Virus record (IMG/VR): IMGVR_UViG_3300044638_006655
Span: 1 to 26,151 of that record
Length of the DNA: 26,151 nucleotides
Direction: 5' to 3' (one strand)
From: a virus
Both the position numbers and the translations under genes were made by a program. Position 1 is the first letter of the stretch; the number at the start of each line of letters is the position of its first letter. The notes under the pieces were generated by a model. The model saw nothing but the letters and a program-made list of their open reading frames with translations. It searched no databases and was not told the DNA's origin. Below, piece after piece: positions 7,996-13,937 of the stretch.

Positions 7996-8927
7996 CGTCT
8001 CATGTCCTCCAGTTTGATTCTCAGTTCCGTTTTGAAGCTCTCCGCGATGCCATGCCAGTTACCCGGCACCGGCACATCCGGCCAGCACAGCGCCCACGCT
8101 TCCCACCATCCCGCCGGTTCTTCCTCCACCGGCACGGCCTTTTCTTTTTTCGCCGGCGCTGGCGTGCCGTAGCCATTGCGCCGCTTGTCCTCGCGTGCCC
8201 ACTTGCGCAGGTCCGCCCGCCAGTCGGGAATGGGCACCTGCACACCACTGCGCACCGGCTGCCAGCCGCAGGAACAGCGGTCATCAAACCAGTTTCGCAC
8301 GCTGGCGTCCTCGATCACCAGCATCTCCGCGTTGCCCTTCGAGTAGCTTTCGGCATAGGTCAGCGCCTCCTCAACTGTCACGGGCACGCCCGCGCCCCCT
8401 TCTTTTTTTTCTGGCTCTGAACCAGTCGGCAAAGTCATGGGTGAGTGTGCGGAAGCTGCGTCAGCAGCGCTTCCACTCCCTTCCTTTCCCTTCCTTTCCC
8501 TTTCCCTGTTCCATTCCATGTGGGAGTGCTCCGGTAGGACTACGGTAGGACTACGGTAGTCCTCCGGTAGTGTTGTGGTAGCGTTGTCGGAGGATTCAGG
8601 GAGTAAAACCTTGATCTTACTGCGTGCGGGCTTGTTGATAACCTGGTGCTTTCTGAAGTTGGTGATGTGCCCGATGTCCCTCCCGTCATCCAGTCGGGCC
8701 AGTGAGAGGTAGCCAATCGTCTCCAACTCGTTCAACATCTGCTGAATCGGGCCGGGCTTGTCCAAAAATGGCATCAGCTCGCCGCGAATCAGCGCCGGAT
8801 GAGCCATGAAATAGCCCTCGTCGTCGGCCAAATTCAGCAGGCCGATGGCAAGCAATCGCACCTCCGCACGCTGCTGCGCCATGATCTGGTGCTTCCAAAA
8901 GTCGGGTTTAAGTGTGCGGATGCGCAT
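7992..8927 (-). CDS. Replisome organiser / DnaD-like replication initiation protein
   Basis: A 311-aa protein. Its N-terminus, MRIRTLKPDFWKH followed by RLLAIGLLNLADDEGYF and then ITNFRKHQVINKPARSKI, follows the pattern of phage replisome-organiser or winged-helix initiator N-terminal domains. The middle (about 120-175) is a charged linker. The C-terminal half (EEALTYAESYSKGNAEMLVIEDA, ending in W-rich segments) is probably the domain that contacts helicase or loader. It precedes dnaB with a 4-bp overlap. Five 11-bp iteron-like repeats lie inside the coding sequence, as in lambda O, where the origin sits in the initiator gene. A poly-A plus AAGGGGG element inside the gene could permit an internal start. 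Confidence 0.75.
   Translation of the reverse strand: MRIRTLKPDFWKHQIMAQQRAEVRLLAIGLLNLADDEGYFMAHPALIRGELMPFLDKPGPIQQMLNELETIGYLSLARLDDGRDIGHITNFRKHQVINKPARSKIKVLLPESSDNATTTLPEDYRSPTVVLPEHSHMEWNRERERKGKEGSGSAADAASAHSPMTLPTGSEPEKKEGGAGVPVTVEEALTYAESYSKGNAEMLVIEDASVRNWFDDRCSCGWQPVRSGVQVPIPDWRADLRKWAREDKRRNGYGTPAPAKKEKAVPVEEEPAGWWEAWALCWPDVPVPGNWHGIAESFKTELRIKLEDMRR
8476..8507. other. Uninterrupted 32-nt pyrimidine tract beside the iterons
   Basis: All bases on the plus strand are C or T (all purine on the minus strand). The tract contains three CCCTT/TCCC-type repeats and lies 25 bp from the 11-bp iterons inside the replisome-organiser gene. It encodes a charged R/E/K/G linker. Strand-biased tracts can unwind or form triplex DNA, so this could be part of an origin (inference). 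Confidence 0.5.
8532..8586. repeat. Five tandem 11-bp iterons, candidate phage replication origin
   Basis: Units begin at 8532, 8543, 8554, 8565 and 8576: CGGTAGGACTA twice, then CGGTAGTCCTC, CGGTAGTGTTG and TGGTAGCGTTG. The GGTAG core is invariant. The period is 11 bp, about one helical turn, and not a multiple of three, so the repeat is not produced by a repeated peptide although it lies inside a gene. Binding by the protein encoded around it is the natural guess. Confidence 0.7.
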
Positions 8928-9136
8928 CAGGCAAGACCCTCCATGTCAAAGTTCAGATCCGCCGCCCACTTGCGCACTTCCTTTAAGGACATGTGCGTGC
9001 GTTTTTGGAGTGCCGAGCCGCGCAGGCCATACTTGCGCCAGTGCTTCCAGGTGCGCAGCTTCTTGAGCTTGCCCTCGTCGTCACGAGTCGGCGTGGGTGT
9101 GTGTTGAGTTCGGAAAATGGTGGTGTCTGTTGGCAT
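8927..9136 (-). CDS. Small basic hypothetical protein
   Basis: A 69-aa protein with a basic centre (KLKKLRTWKHWRKYGLRG) followed by SALQKRTHMSLKEVRKWAADL, which could be a helix-turn-helix-like unit. Its stop shares one base with the start of the replisome-organiser gene (TGATG), so translation is probably coupled. Three bp separate it from the upstream 90-aa gene. Family not recognised. A small regulator or replication accessory is possible from context. Confidence 0.55.
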   Translation of the reverse strand: MPTDTTIFRTQHTPTPTRDDEGKLKKLRTWKHWRKYGLRGSALQKRTHMSLKEVRKWAADLNFDMEGLA

Positions 9137-9139
9137 AAA

Positions 9140-9412
9140 TCAAAGGTCGGGGGTGGGTTGGCTCTGGCCCAGTTGCGCAATGGTCTGCTGCGCTGCCTGG
9201 GCAGCGGCCATCCGCACGGCTGCGGCGTGTGCTTTCTCCAGGGGCGCGATCAACAGCGCCGCGTTTTTTTTGCCGCTGGAAACGGCTGCGTGGTCATCCG
9301 TGCGGATGTCGATCTGGCCGAGCGGCCAGAGCTGGCCTGAGTCGCGCACTTCGCACACGATCACGCGAAGGTTGACGGGCAGGGTCATTTTGCTTTCAAG
9401 GTCGGGGATCAT
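9140..9412 (-). CDS. Small hypothetical protein
   Basis: A 90-aa protein with a beta-like first half (LPVNLRVIVCEVRDSGQLWP, then IDIRTDDHAAV) and an alanine-rich helical second half (EKAHAAAVRMAAAQAAQQTI). The second half suggests a short coiled coil. Its start overlaps the upstream stop in an ATGA. No family recognised. It is part of the chain of tiny coupled genes leading to the replication genes. Confidence 0.55.
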   Translation of the reverse strand: MIPDLESKMTLPVNLRVIVCEVRDSGQLWPLGQIDIRTDDHAAVSSGKKNAALLIAPLEKAHAAAVRMAAAQAAQQTIAQLGQSQPTPDL

Positions 9413-9606
9413 CGGCGGAGGTCGCAGTTGAAGGGATCGCGCACCGGTTTGCTGGCGGTGGGCAGGTTGTGGTTGAGCACGGCCAGCGCCGTGTTGACTT
9501 CGCTGGTGGCAAACAGCAGCGCAGTCTTGCCGGTGGCGTCGGTGACTTCGTGCTGCACCTCGCTGAGTAGGCGGCGGGCCTCGATGAGCTTTTCCTGAGC
9601 ACTCAT
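9409..9606 (-). CDS. Small hypothetical helical protein
   Basis: A 65-aa protein (MSAQEKLIEARRLLSEVQ...). An upstream in-frame ATG at 9660 would add 18 residues, but I prefer 9606. It has a near-perfect SD (AAAGGAGGTGA, five bases before the ATG) and overlaps the upstream stop. The sequence is helical with a conserved-looking TSEVNTALAVLNHNLP segment. Family unknown. The gene ends in an ATGA overlap with the next gene. Confidence 0.6.
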   Translation of the reverse strand: MSAQEKLIEARRLLSEVQHEVTDATGKTALLFATSEVNTALAVLNHNLPTASKPVRDPFNCDLRR

Positions 9607-9767
9607 GGCTTCACCTCCTTTTGAAGAGCCAGCATGCGCCGCTCCGCCCAGCTCAGCCATTCACGCTCAGCGGGGTTGCGCTCCTCGTCCTTGGTCGCCT
9701 GGATGAAAAGCGCCTGCTCGCGCAGCATCTCCAGCCGCTCCTTGAGGAGTTCCGATGTGAGGCTCAT
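9603..9767 (-). CDS. Very small hypothetical protein (54 aa)
   Basis: A 54-aa ORF (MSLTSELLKERLEMLREQAL... ending LALQKEVKP), helical and charged, with ATGA overlaps at both ends. The start is preceded by a strong SD in the element AAGGAGGGCGCGGT. Both couplings and the SD support a real gene. The segment NPAEREWLSWAERRM is reminiscent of short phage proteins encoded near replication genes. Function unknown. Confidence 0.55.
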   Translation of the reverse strand: MSLTSELLKERLEMLREQALFIQATKDEERNPAEREWLSWAERRMLALQKEVKP

Positions 9768-10060
9768 ACCGCGCCCTCCTTTTTTTTGCCGATGATGCGG
9801 CGGGCCTCACGCAGCACTTCAAGGAAAGCGCTGTCTGCTTCATCCTCCGGTGCCAGCCCCGCCGCCCGCACGATGAGGTCTTCAAGTTGCAGAATCCGCA
9901 GCCCCATGGTCGTGAGGATCTTCATCGAAGCGCCATCCATGACCGCGCCCCCTTCTTTTTTTGGCGGCACCCCAGATAGGCAGGGGCAGTCGGGTTCGCG
10001 GCAGTCGTCGCAGTGGGCCAGAAGGCACTGCGGGCATTGGAGGTTTGCTAGTGTGTTCAT
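9764..10060 (-). CDS. Small Cys-rich hypothetical protein, possibly dual-start
   Basis: A 98-aa protein with six cysteines in the first 27 residues (CPQCLLAHCDDCREPDCPC), which could hold one or two metal ions, then a helical C-terminal half (LRILQLEDLIVRAAG). Residues 34-39 (KKEGGA) are encoded by a poly-A/AAGGGGGCGCGGTC element that precedes an internal in-frame ATG (MDGASMKIL). A 58-aa product could therefore also be made. The start overlaps the upstream stop in an ATGA. Family not recognised. Confidence 0.55.
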   Translation of the reverse strand: MNTLANLQCPQCLLAHCDDCREPDCPCLSGVPPKKEGGAVMDGASMKILTTMGLRILQLEDLIVRAAGLAPEDEADSAFLEVLREARRIIGKKKEGAV

Positions 10061-10464
10061 GTGGGCAATGTGAAAATTTTCTTCCCGGCTGAATGTATTG
10101 AGAGAGCGCGCGCGCGGATCGCGCCGGACCCCCCTCCCCCTCTGAAATCGAGCGCGGCCAGGTCAGCATGCGCCGTGGTTTCTGCCGGCCGGTATCCAGC
10201 AAACCGTCTAGCAGACTGGTTTCCGAGCGATTCACTAGGAGAAGCCAGCGCCGAACAACAGATTGCAAATCTAGTCTGCGGCATTTCCGCCAGCTTTAAG
10301 CCGCTCGATCCAGCCGCTCCGGCCCCAATCCCAACCGCCCGCGACAACGCCGCTTTTTCCTGCTCGTCTAAACCCTTTCCCCTGGCTGCCTGCTCGCTGC
10401 CTGCCGTGAAGTGTGAGATAACTGCTCCACATCCAAAGCGCTCAATTGAATAGAGGTCATTCAT
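10057..10464 (-). CDS. Hypothetical protein, weakly supported
   Basis: A 135-aa ORF (MNDLYSIERFGCG...). Its ATG overlaps the stop of the HTH gene (8 bp), and its own stop overlaps the next start in an ATGA, which argues for coding. Against this, the C-terminal half is rich in Gly, Ala, Arg and Ser with little character (DFRGGGGSGAIRARAL). A central helical segment GLDEQEKAALSRAVGIGAG looks more natural. If it is not a gene, about 400 bp here would be untranslated. A copy of the integrase-arm repeat is embedded at 10205-10214. Confidence 0.4.
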   Translation of the reverse strand: MNDLYSIERFGCGAVISHFTAGSEQAARGKGLDEQEKAALSRAVGIGAGAAGSSGLKLAEMPQTRFAICCSALASPSESLGNQSARRFAGYRPAETTAHADLAALDFRGGGGSGAIRARALSIHSAGKKIFTLPT

Positions 10465-10735
10465 TCGCGGTATTCCCTCCAGAAAAAAAAGAAACGGCGG
10501 GGCGGGCACACAGGCGGGCGTCCAGCGCATCCAGATCACGCACGCGCACACGCACCAGCCGGCCCAGTTTACGCACAGGCAGCACCGGCTGGCCGTCAGC
10601 GCACTGCTGACGTGTCCAGGCATAGACCGTCTGTAGCGGCACAGCAAAAGCCTCAGCCACCTCCTTGACGGTGCAAAGCGGCTCAGGCCCGGCTGGCCTG
10701 CCTCGCTTGCGTAATTGTGCGATTCCTTCACTCAT
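10457..10735 (-). CDS. Small helix-turn-helix protein (MerR/excisionase-like)
   Basis: A 92-aa protein. Residues 20-60 (LCTVKEVAEAFAVPLQTVYAWTR, then LPVRKLGRLVRVRVRDLDAL) fit the winged-helix pattern of excisionases and MerR-type DNA-binding domains: a helix-turn-helix, a wing with basic residues, then an R-V-x-x-x-D-L-D-A end. I chose the ATG at 10735. A longer frame starts only at a TTG. As the second or third class of gene in the early operon it could act as Xis for the phage integrase, or as a Cro-like regulator. Both roles are inference. Confidence 0.65.
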   Translation of the reverse strand: MSEGIAQLRKRGRPAGPEPLCTVKEVAEAFAVPLQTVYAWTRQQCADGQPVLPVRKLGRLVRVRVRDLDALDARLCARPAVSFFSGGNTANE

Positions 10736-10786
10736 CGTGCGAAAAAAAGAAAGCGGCGGGCGCAAAGGCGCAGCGCCAGGGTTGCC

Positions 10787-10948
10787 TTAGTCCTCCCACT
10801 CGTCCGTAGCCTCAGCCTCGAACAAGCTCACCACCCAGCGGCCCAGCCACAGCAGGGCAGCCAGGACCAAAAAACACACCAGCGCAGCGGCAGCGCCATC
10901 AAAGGCCACATCCGCCAGCGTCGGCTCATACAGGTGAAAATGGCTCAT
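10787..10948 (-). CDS. Small single-pass membrane protein
   Basis: A 53-aa protein (MSHFHLYEPTLADVAFDGAA...). One clear transmembrane helix spans about residues 19-43 (AAAALVCFLVLAALLWLGRW and onward), followed by an acidic end (EAEATDEWED). A strong SD, GGGAGGTG, lies 5 bases before the ATG, which overlaps the upstream stop in an ATGA. Small membrane proteins in the early operon of temperate phages may act in superinfection exclusion or host takeover. The sequence does not say which. Confidence 0.65.
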   Translation of the reverse strand: MSHFHLYEPTLADVAFDGAAAALVCFLVLAALLWLGRWVVSLFEAEATDEWED

Positions 10949-11133
10949 CGCGCACCTCCCACGGTTTCCGTCCAGCGCTCCACCGTGCGACGGCCACGGC
11001 GGTCATGCGTCACATGCCGCACTTGAAAGGCCATGCTCCGCGCCGTGCCCCCAACCACGGTTTCACGACGCGGAGCGCTCGCCACCTCACATGCTCTCGT
11101 CAGCAGGCGGGAAATAGATTCGCGCAGGTTCAT
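10945..11133 (-). CDS. Small basic hypothetical protein
   Basis: A 62-aa protein rich in arginine (MNLRESISRLLTRACEVAS, later HDRRGRRTVERWTETVGG). ATGA overlaps at both ends place it second in the early operon. Its net positive charge suggests nucleic-acid binding, but no fold is recognised. The only support is coupling and position. Confidence 0.5.
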   Translation of the reverse strand: MNLRESISRLLTRACEVASAPRRETVVGGTARSMAFQVRHVTHDRRGRRTVERWTETVGGAR

Positions 11134-11348
11134 ACTGGCACCTTCACGGTGAGGATCAGCCCGGCCTGCTTCCAGGACTCGCGCAGATCCGTGATGACCT
11201 TCTCCAGCTCCGCGTGGGCCACACGGGCCGCCGGATCATTCGCCCGGCGTGCAAACAGGCGCTGTTGCTCCAGCACCTCAGTCAATGCCACCTCACGGGC
11301 AGCGCTCAGTTCTTCATGGCGGAAAACGGCGTGAATTAAATCTGTCAT
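11130..11348 (-). CDS. First gene of the early operon, hypothetical helical protein
   Basis: A 72-aa protein with two long helical stretches (HEELSAAREVALTEVLEQQR and AHAELEKVITDLRESWKQ). It could be a small coiled-coil protein. It is transcribed divergently from the repressor across a 78-bp control region with two palindromes, so it is probably the first early gene and under repressor control (inference). The stop overlaps the next start in an ATGA. No clear SD: the bases before the ATG are TTGTTATCAATTCGGC. Confidence 0.55.
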   Translation of the reverse strand: MTDLIHAVFRHEELSAAREVALTEVLEQQRLFARRANDPAARVAHAELEKVITDLRESWKQAGLILTVKVPV

Positions 11349-11354
11349 GCCGAA

Positions 11355-11426
11355 TTGATAACAACTTGCACCACTTAGCGCAAGTTTAATTTGCGGATTA
11401 TGCTAATCTATGCAATTTGCTACACC
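11355..11426. promoter_or_regulatory. Divergent control region with two operator-like palindromes
   Basis: The short AT-rich gap between the early operon (minus) and the repressor (plus). Palindrome 1 is ACTTGC...GCAAGT (11364-11385, 10-nt spacer). Palindrome 2 is GATTA-TGC-TAATC (11396-11408). AATTTGC occurs twice (from 11389 and 11414). For the minus strand, TTGCGC and TATCAA, 17 bp apart, are a weak promoter candidate. No convincing sigma-70 promoter was found for the plus strand. Binding by the adjacent HTH protein is inferred. Confidence 0.5.
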
Positions 11427-11867
11427 ATGAACGCCACCCCACTAACCGCCAAAGTGCTGGCCGGAGCACTTTCAATGCACGGTTGGAACCAGTCAGAACT
11501 CGCCGACAAGTGCGGCATCGCCCGCCCAACAGTCAGCCACCATCTGAGCGGCATGCGCACCATCCGCGACGACCATCTAACCCTCTACGCTGGCGTCCTC
11601 GATAAAGCTGAGCAGTGCATACTTGTCAGCGCTTGGTTGCAAGACACGCTGCCAGACATCGCCGCCAGAAACGTGCTGGATGCGCAAAGCAACACCCTCC
11701 GCGAAGCCGTCCGCACCTGGAGGGCTGGGTTGGACGATGAGCAGCGCAGCATGCTGGACTGGTGGAGCGGGCAGATTGCCACCGATGCCGAGACAGACCA
11801 CATTTTCCAAGCCATCACCCGGAAAGCAGGCTGGACAGCCGACCGCCAACCCATCCCCGAACGCTAA
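11427..11867 (+). CDS. XRE-family repressor, candidate phage CI-like regulator
   Basis: A 146-aa protein. The helix-turn-helix lies at residues 20-43 (WNQSELADKCGIARPTVSHHLSG), typical of XRE/Cro-CI domains. The C-terminal part (DTLPDIAARNVLDAQ, later AGLDDEQRSMLDWWSGQIATD) is helical and shows no LexA/CI peptidase motif, so induction by self-cleavage is not expected. I chose ATG 11427. ATG 11400 and TTG 11391 are in frame, but they lie inside the palindromes. It faces away from the early operon and is followed, even within its last codons, by the first attC. It could be the phage repressor, or a captured cassette gene whose left boundary is lost. Confidence 0.75.
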   Translation: MNATPLTAKVLAGALSMHGWNQSELADKCGIARPTVSHHLSGMRTIRDDHLTLYAGVLDKAEQCILVSAWLQDTLPDIAARNVLDAQSNTLREAVRTWRAGLDDEQRSMLDWWSGQIATDAETDHIFQAITRKAGWTADRQPIPER

Positions 11868-11952
11868 GGCTGAGGCTGAGGCACCGAACGAATCAACACC
11901 ATGAACACAACAGCCCAACCCCGAGCCGCTGCCTGCATCCGATTTGTTCGGC
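11856..11952 (+). repeat. attC site 1 (97 bp)
   Basis: R'' ends in AAC at 11860-11862 and R' is GTTCGGC at 11946-11952. The inner arms GGCTGAGGCTGAGGC (11868-11882) and GCCGCTGCCTGCATCC (11925-11940) pair imperfectly. R'' (CCCCGAAC) predicts a cassette start GTTCGGGG, which is absent upstream, so the repressor is not a complete cassette. Confidence 0.75.
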
Positions 11953-12131
11953 TTTTGCCGCGCTGGGTAAAACAGATGGCCTATGCCCCCGCAATCTATC
12001 GCCTCGAAGAGAGGTGCGCCGAGATCAAGGGCGACATCGACACCGAGAAGGATGCCGCACGCCGTGAACGAATGATGAAGGAATATCTCATCTACTCGGA
12101 TGCATCCAGCTTTCTCGTGAATGATGAATAA
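11901..12131 (+). CDS. Cassette 1 gene, hypothetical protein
   Basis: A 76-aa protein from the ATG at 11901, which lies in the loop of attC 1, so residues 2-16 (NTTAQPRAAACIRFV) come from the attC arm. An internal ATG at 11976 (MAYAPAIYRLEERC) would give a 51-aa product made wholly of cassette sequence and may be the original gene. The rest is helical and charged (EIKGDIDTEKDAARRERMMKEY). No family recognised. The stop sits just before attC 2. Confidence 0.5.
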   Translation: MNTTAQPRAAACIRFVRLLPRWVKQMAYAPAIYRLEERCAEIKGDIDTEKDAARRERMMKEYLIYSDASSFLVNDE

Positions 12132-12234
12132 GCCGAACGACCCAACTCTGCCGACCAAAGGGGCGGCGACTGACGCATGAAAGCACGAAAAACTACATCC
12201 GCCCCGAAGGTTGGCAGCAGTGCCGTGGTTCTGC
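12132..12234 (+). repeat. attC site 2 (103 bp)
   Basis: R'' GCCGAAC (12132-12138) is complementary to the start of its own cassette, GTTCGGC at 11946 (AAGCCGAAC against GTTCGGCTT). The arms CTGCCGACC (12148-12156) and GGTTGGCAG (12209-12217) pair, with outer GGGGCG/CGCCCC. R' is GTTCTGC at 12228. Nearly the same site recurs as attC 6. Confidence 0.85.
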
Positions 12235-12500
12235 CTCGAACGGCTTTCTGGTATCGCTGCGCTCACTGCGGCAAGATCACCTTCCGCAAGACTGACAGGC
12301 TGCTTCCGAAACGGTGGATCAAGTCATACTGCGAAGAGACGGGCAAGAATGTGAGGCTGCAACTCATGCCTGCGGTGGATGAAATCACCCGAACCGTTCG
12401 CGCCCTCAAAAAGCGCGGTCTTTGGCAGAACAATAGAGGTGAGCTACCCCGCCCCGTAAGCGGCGGTGGCTCGCAGAAAGGACTACCAAATGAAAAATGA
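12177..12500 (+). CDS. Cassette 2 gene, small zinc-ribbon-like protein
   Basis: A 107-aa protein. C28-x-x-C31 in YRCAHCGKITFRK and C52 could form a zinc site, although a fourth ligand is not obvious. The region is basic. Residues 9-18 (APKVGSSAVV) are encoded by attC 2 and the last 25 by attC 3 (through PRPVSGGGSQKGLPNEK), so the cassette-specific core is about 70 residues. The ATG is in the attC loop. The stop overlaps the start of the RNA ligase gene by 11 bp. No family recognised. Confidence 0.5.
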   Translation: MKARKTTSAPKVGSSAVVLPRTAFWYRCAHCGKITFRKTDRLLPKRWIKSYCEETGKNVRLQLMPAVDEITRTVRALKKRGLWQNNRGELPRPVSGGGSQKGLPNEK

Positions 12501-12549
12501 ACTCACTGCGGAGAGCGGGGGCGGGGTTAGCTCGACCGATTTGTTATGT
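12425..12549 (+). repeat. attC site 3 (125 bp)
   Basis: R'' GCAGAAC (12425-12431, in GGCAGAAC) is complementary to the cassette start GTTCTGCC at 12228. Left arm GGTGAGCTACCCCGCCCC and right arm GGGGCGGGGTTAGCTCGACC pair with one unpaired T, the typical extrahelical base. R' is GTTATGT (12543-12549). Confidence 0.85.
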
Positions 12550-13146
12550 GCGTTCGTGGAATTTCCGAAAATCACTCGGCTATCCCGCGACTGCATCATC
12601 ACCGAAAAGCTCGATGGCACGAACGCGCAAGTCTGCATCACCGAAGACGGTCAAATGCTCATCGGCTCGCGGACGCGCTGGATAACACCAGAGCAAGACA
12701 ACTACGGATTCGCGGCGTGGGCATACGCTCACCGCGAAGAACTGATGACGCTGGGCGTCGGGCGACACTTCGGGGAATGGTGGGGGCAAGGCATCCAGCG
12801 GAAATACGGCATGGCCGAAAAGCGATGGAGTCTATTCAACGTCTCGCGCTGGTGTCTGGCCGGTGAAACTCCGCAGCGAATCCCAACCGCTGACCCGCGC
12901 ATCGTGAAAATGCAGGACGTGCTGCCCGCGTGCTGCTCGCTCGTGCCGGTGATGTATCGCGGCATCTTCACGACGGACGCCTGCGAAGCTGCAATCGCCG
13001 ACCTGCGGGCGAACGGCAGCAAGGCCGCGCCCGGCTTCGGGAAGCCGGAAGGAATCATCTGCTACCACGTCGCCGGAAACTTCGGCTTCAAAAAGACTCT
13101 CGAAAAGGACGACGTGCCGAAAGCACTGCAAGCACATAACGATTAA
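12490..13146 (+). CDS. Cassette 3 gene, RNA ligase (nucleotidyltransferase family)
   Basis: A 218-aa protein. Motif I is EKLDGTN with the AMP-accepting lysine at K40. A motif III-like WSLFNVSRW lies near residue 110, motif IV is KPEGIICYH, and the motif V-like lysines are in FGFKKTLEKD. This is the pattern of Rnl2-type RNA ligases, in a short form without a long C-terminal domain. Such enzymes seal RNA 3'-OH/5'-phosphate nicks, and in phages can repair tRNAs cut by host anticodon nucleases (known of T4; inferred here). Residues 1-20 (ending SSTDLLC) come from attC 3. A GTG at 12466 would add eight residues. Confidence 0.8.
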   Translation: MKNELTAESGGGVSSTDLLCAFVEFPKITRLSRDCIITEKLDGTNAQVCITEDGQMLIGSRTRWITPEQDNYGFAAWAYAHREELMTLGVGRHFGEWWGQGIQRKYGMAEKRWSLFNVSRWCLAGETPQRIPTADPRIVKMQDVLPACCSLVPVMYRGIFTTDACEAAIADLRANGSKAAPGFGKPEGIICYHVAGNFGFKKTLEKDDVPKALQAHND

Positions 13147-13226
13147 AGTCTGGCGACGGCGGGCGCTGGACATCCGAAACCATAAACAGGCAACTCCCCG
13201 CCGTTGCCAGCACTGCCGGGTTCTCC
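13134..13226 (+). repeat. attC site 4 (93 bp)
   Basis: R'' ACATAAC (13134-13140, in GCACATAAC) is exactly complementary to its own cassette start GTTATGTGC at 12543. The arms CTGGCGACGGCGGG and CCCGCCGTTGCCAG pair with one unpaired base. R' is GTTCTCC (13220-13226). The RNA ligase stop lies within the site. Confidence 0.88.
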
Positions 13227-13248
13227 GGCGAACTACCCAAGACATACT

Positions 13249-13524
13249 ATGGCCGAAAACACCGAAATGATGGAACTGCAACGCAGACTCCATGATGCCC
13301 ACGAATCATCAGCACGGCTGCGTGACCGCATCACGGAACTAGAAGGATGGGTGGCAGAAGGGAAGCGAAACGGCACACGCTGCGCCGAAGAACGCGACAG
13401 TGCCGCCGAACTGCTAGCCGAGATTATGCGCGATGAAGTGAACGCTCAAGACGAGGCTGAAAAATGGCTTCGGGCTTACGCTCCGCATCTGCTTTTCTCG
13501 GAGAACGATCAAATCCAGCCATGA
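13249..13524 (+). CDS. Cassette 4 gene, coiled-coil hypothetical protein
   Basis: A 91-aa protein starting at ATG 13249, 23 bp inside the cassette, so its N-terminus is its own. Residues 5-70 are predicted by eye to be a continuous charged helix with heptad-like spacing (MMELQRRLHDAHESSARLRD, then RITELEGWVAEG). Similar short coiled-coil proteins with a leading ELQRRL segment are common in phages, but I cannot assign a role. The stop TGA overlaps the ATG of the next gene inside attC 5. Confidence 0.6.
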   Translation: MAENTEMMELQRRLHDAHESSARLRDRITELEGWVAEGKRNGTRCAEERDSAAELLAEIMRDEVNAQDEAEKWLRAYAPHLLFSENDQIQP

Positions 13525-13624
13525 GCCTTCCCAAAATCTGCACATGCCCCACGGTCCCATCTGCGAACTGCCCGTTCCACCACCAAGAATCTCGTGGCTC
13601 ATTGGCTGCGATGCCGGGTTCAGC
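13500..13624 (+). repeat. attC site 5 (125 bp)
   Basis: R'' GGAGAAC (in CGGAGAAC) is complementary to the cassette start GTTCTCCG at 13220. The arms CAGCCATGAGCC and GGCTCATTGGCTG pair with one unpaired base. R' is GTTCAGC (13618-13624). The loop carries the stop of one gene and the start of the next. Confidence 0.85.
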
Positions 13625-13883
13625 TTCGGTTGATGCGATCTTGGCTGACGACACTGGTGACAGTTCGCTTATTCACAAGCTCGCTAACCGCGCCCGCGAA
13701 ATGGAGGCGCTCGCTACCACGCTGATGCGGATATGCTACGACGAAGCGAATCGCCTTGCAAACCACGGCAGCAACGGCCTCGAAAACCTGGTGATGTCTC
13801 AACTCTACGACGCCGCCAACGACGCGAAGAAGAAGCTGAACGATCAAACTCTGCCGACCGAAGGGGCGGCGAAAAAGTCATGA
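13521..13883 (+). CDS. Cassette 5 gene, hypothetical protein
   Basis: A 120-aa protein from ATG 13521, which overlaps the previous stop (ATGA). The first 35 residues (including CTCPTVPSANCPFHH) are encoded by attC 5. An internal ATG at 13611 (MPGSASVDAIL) gives a 90-residue product that is mostly cassette sequence. The C-terminal part is helical (KLANRAREMEALATTLMRIC, then MSQLYDAANDAKKKLND). No family recognised. The stop overlaps the next start in attC 6. Confidence 0.5.
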   Translation: MSLPKICTCPTVPSANCPFHHQESRGSLAAMPGSASVDAILADDTGDSSLIHKLANRAREMEALATTLMRICYDEANRLANHGSNGLENLVMSQLYDAANDAKKKLNDQTLPTEGAAKKS

Positions 13884-13937
13884 ATACAGAATCGTCTACA
13901 CCCGCCCCGAAGGTTGGCAGCAGTGCCATTGTTCAGC
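13835..13937 (+). repeat. attC site 6 (103 bp)
   Basis: R'' GCTGAAC (in GAAGCTGAAC) is complementary over 10 bp to its own cassette start GTTCAGCTTC at 13618. The arms are close to those of attC 2 (CTGCCGACC and GGTTGGCAG). R' is GTTCAGC (13931-13937). Confidence 0.88.

Noticed and set aside
9603-9885. Alternative minus-strand frame of 72 codons (9667-9885)
   Set aside because: It runs across a well-coupled gene junction (9764-9767) with strong SD and ATGA overlap in another frame, and has no protein-like character.
11349-11430. Cassette boundary GTTCGGGG before the repressor, which would make it a true first cassette
   Set aside because: The predicted start was looked for between the early operon and the repressor and is not there, so I do not call the repressor a complete cassette.
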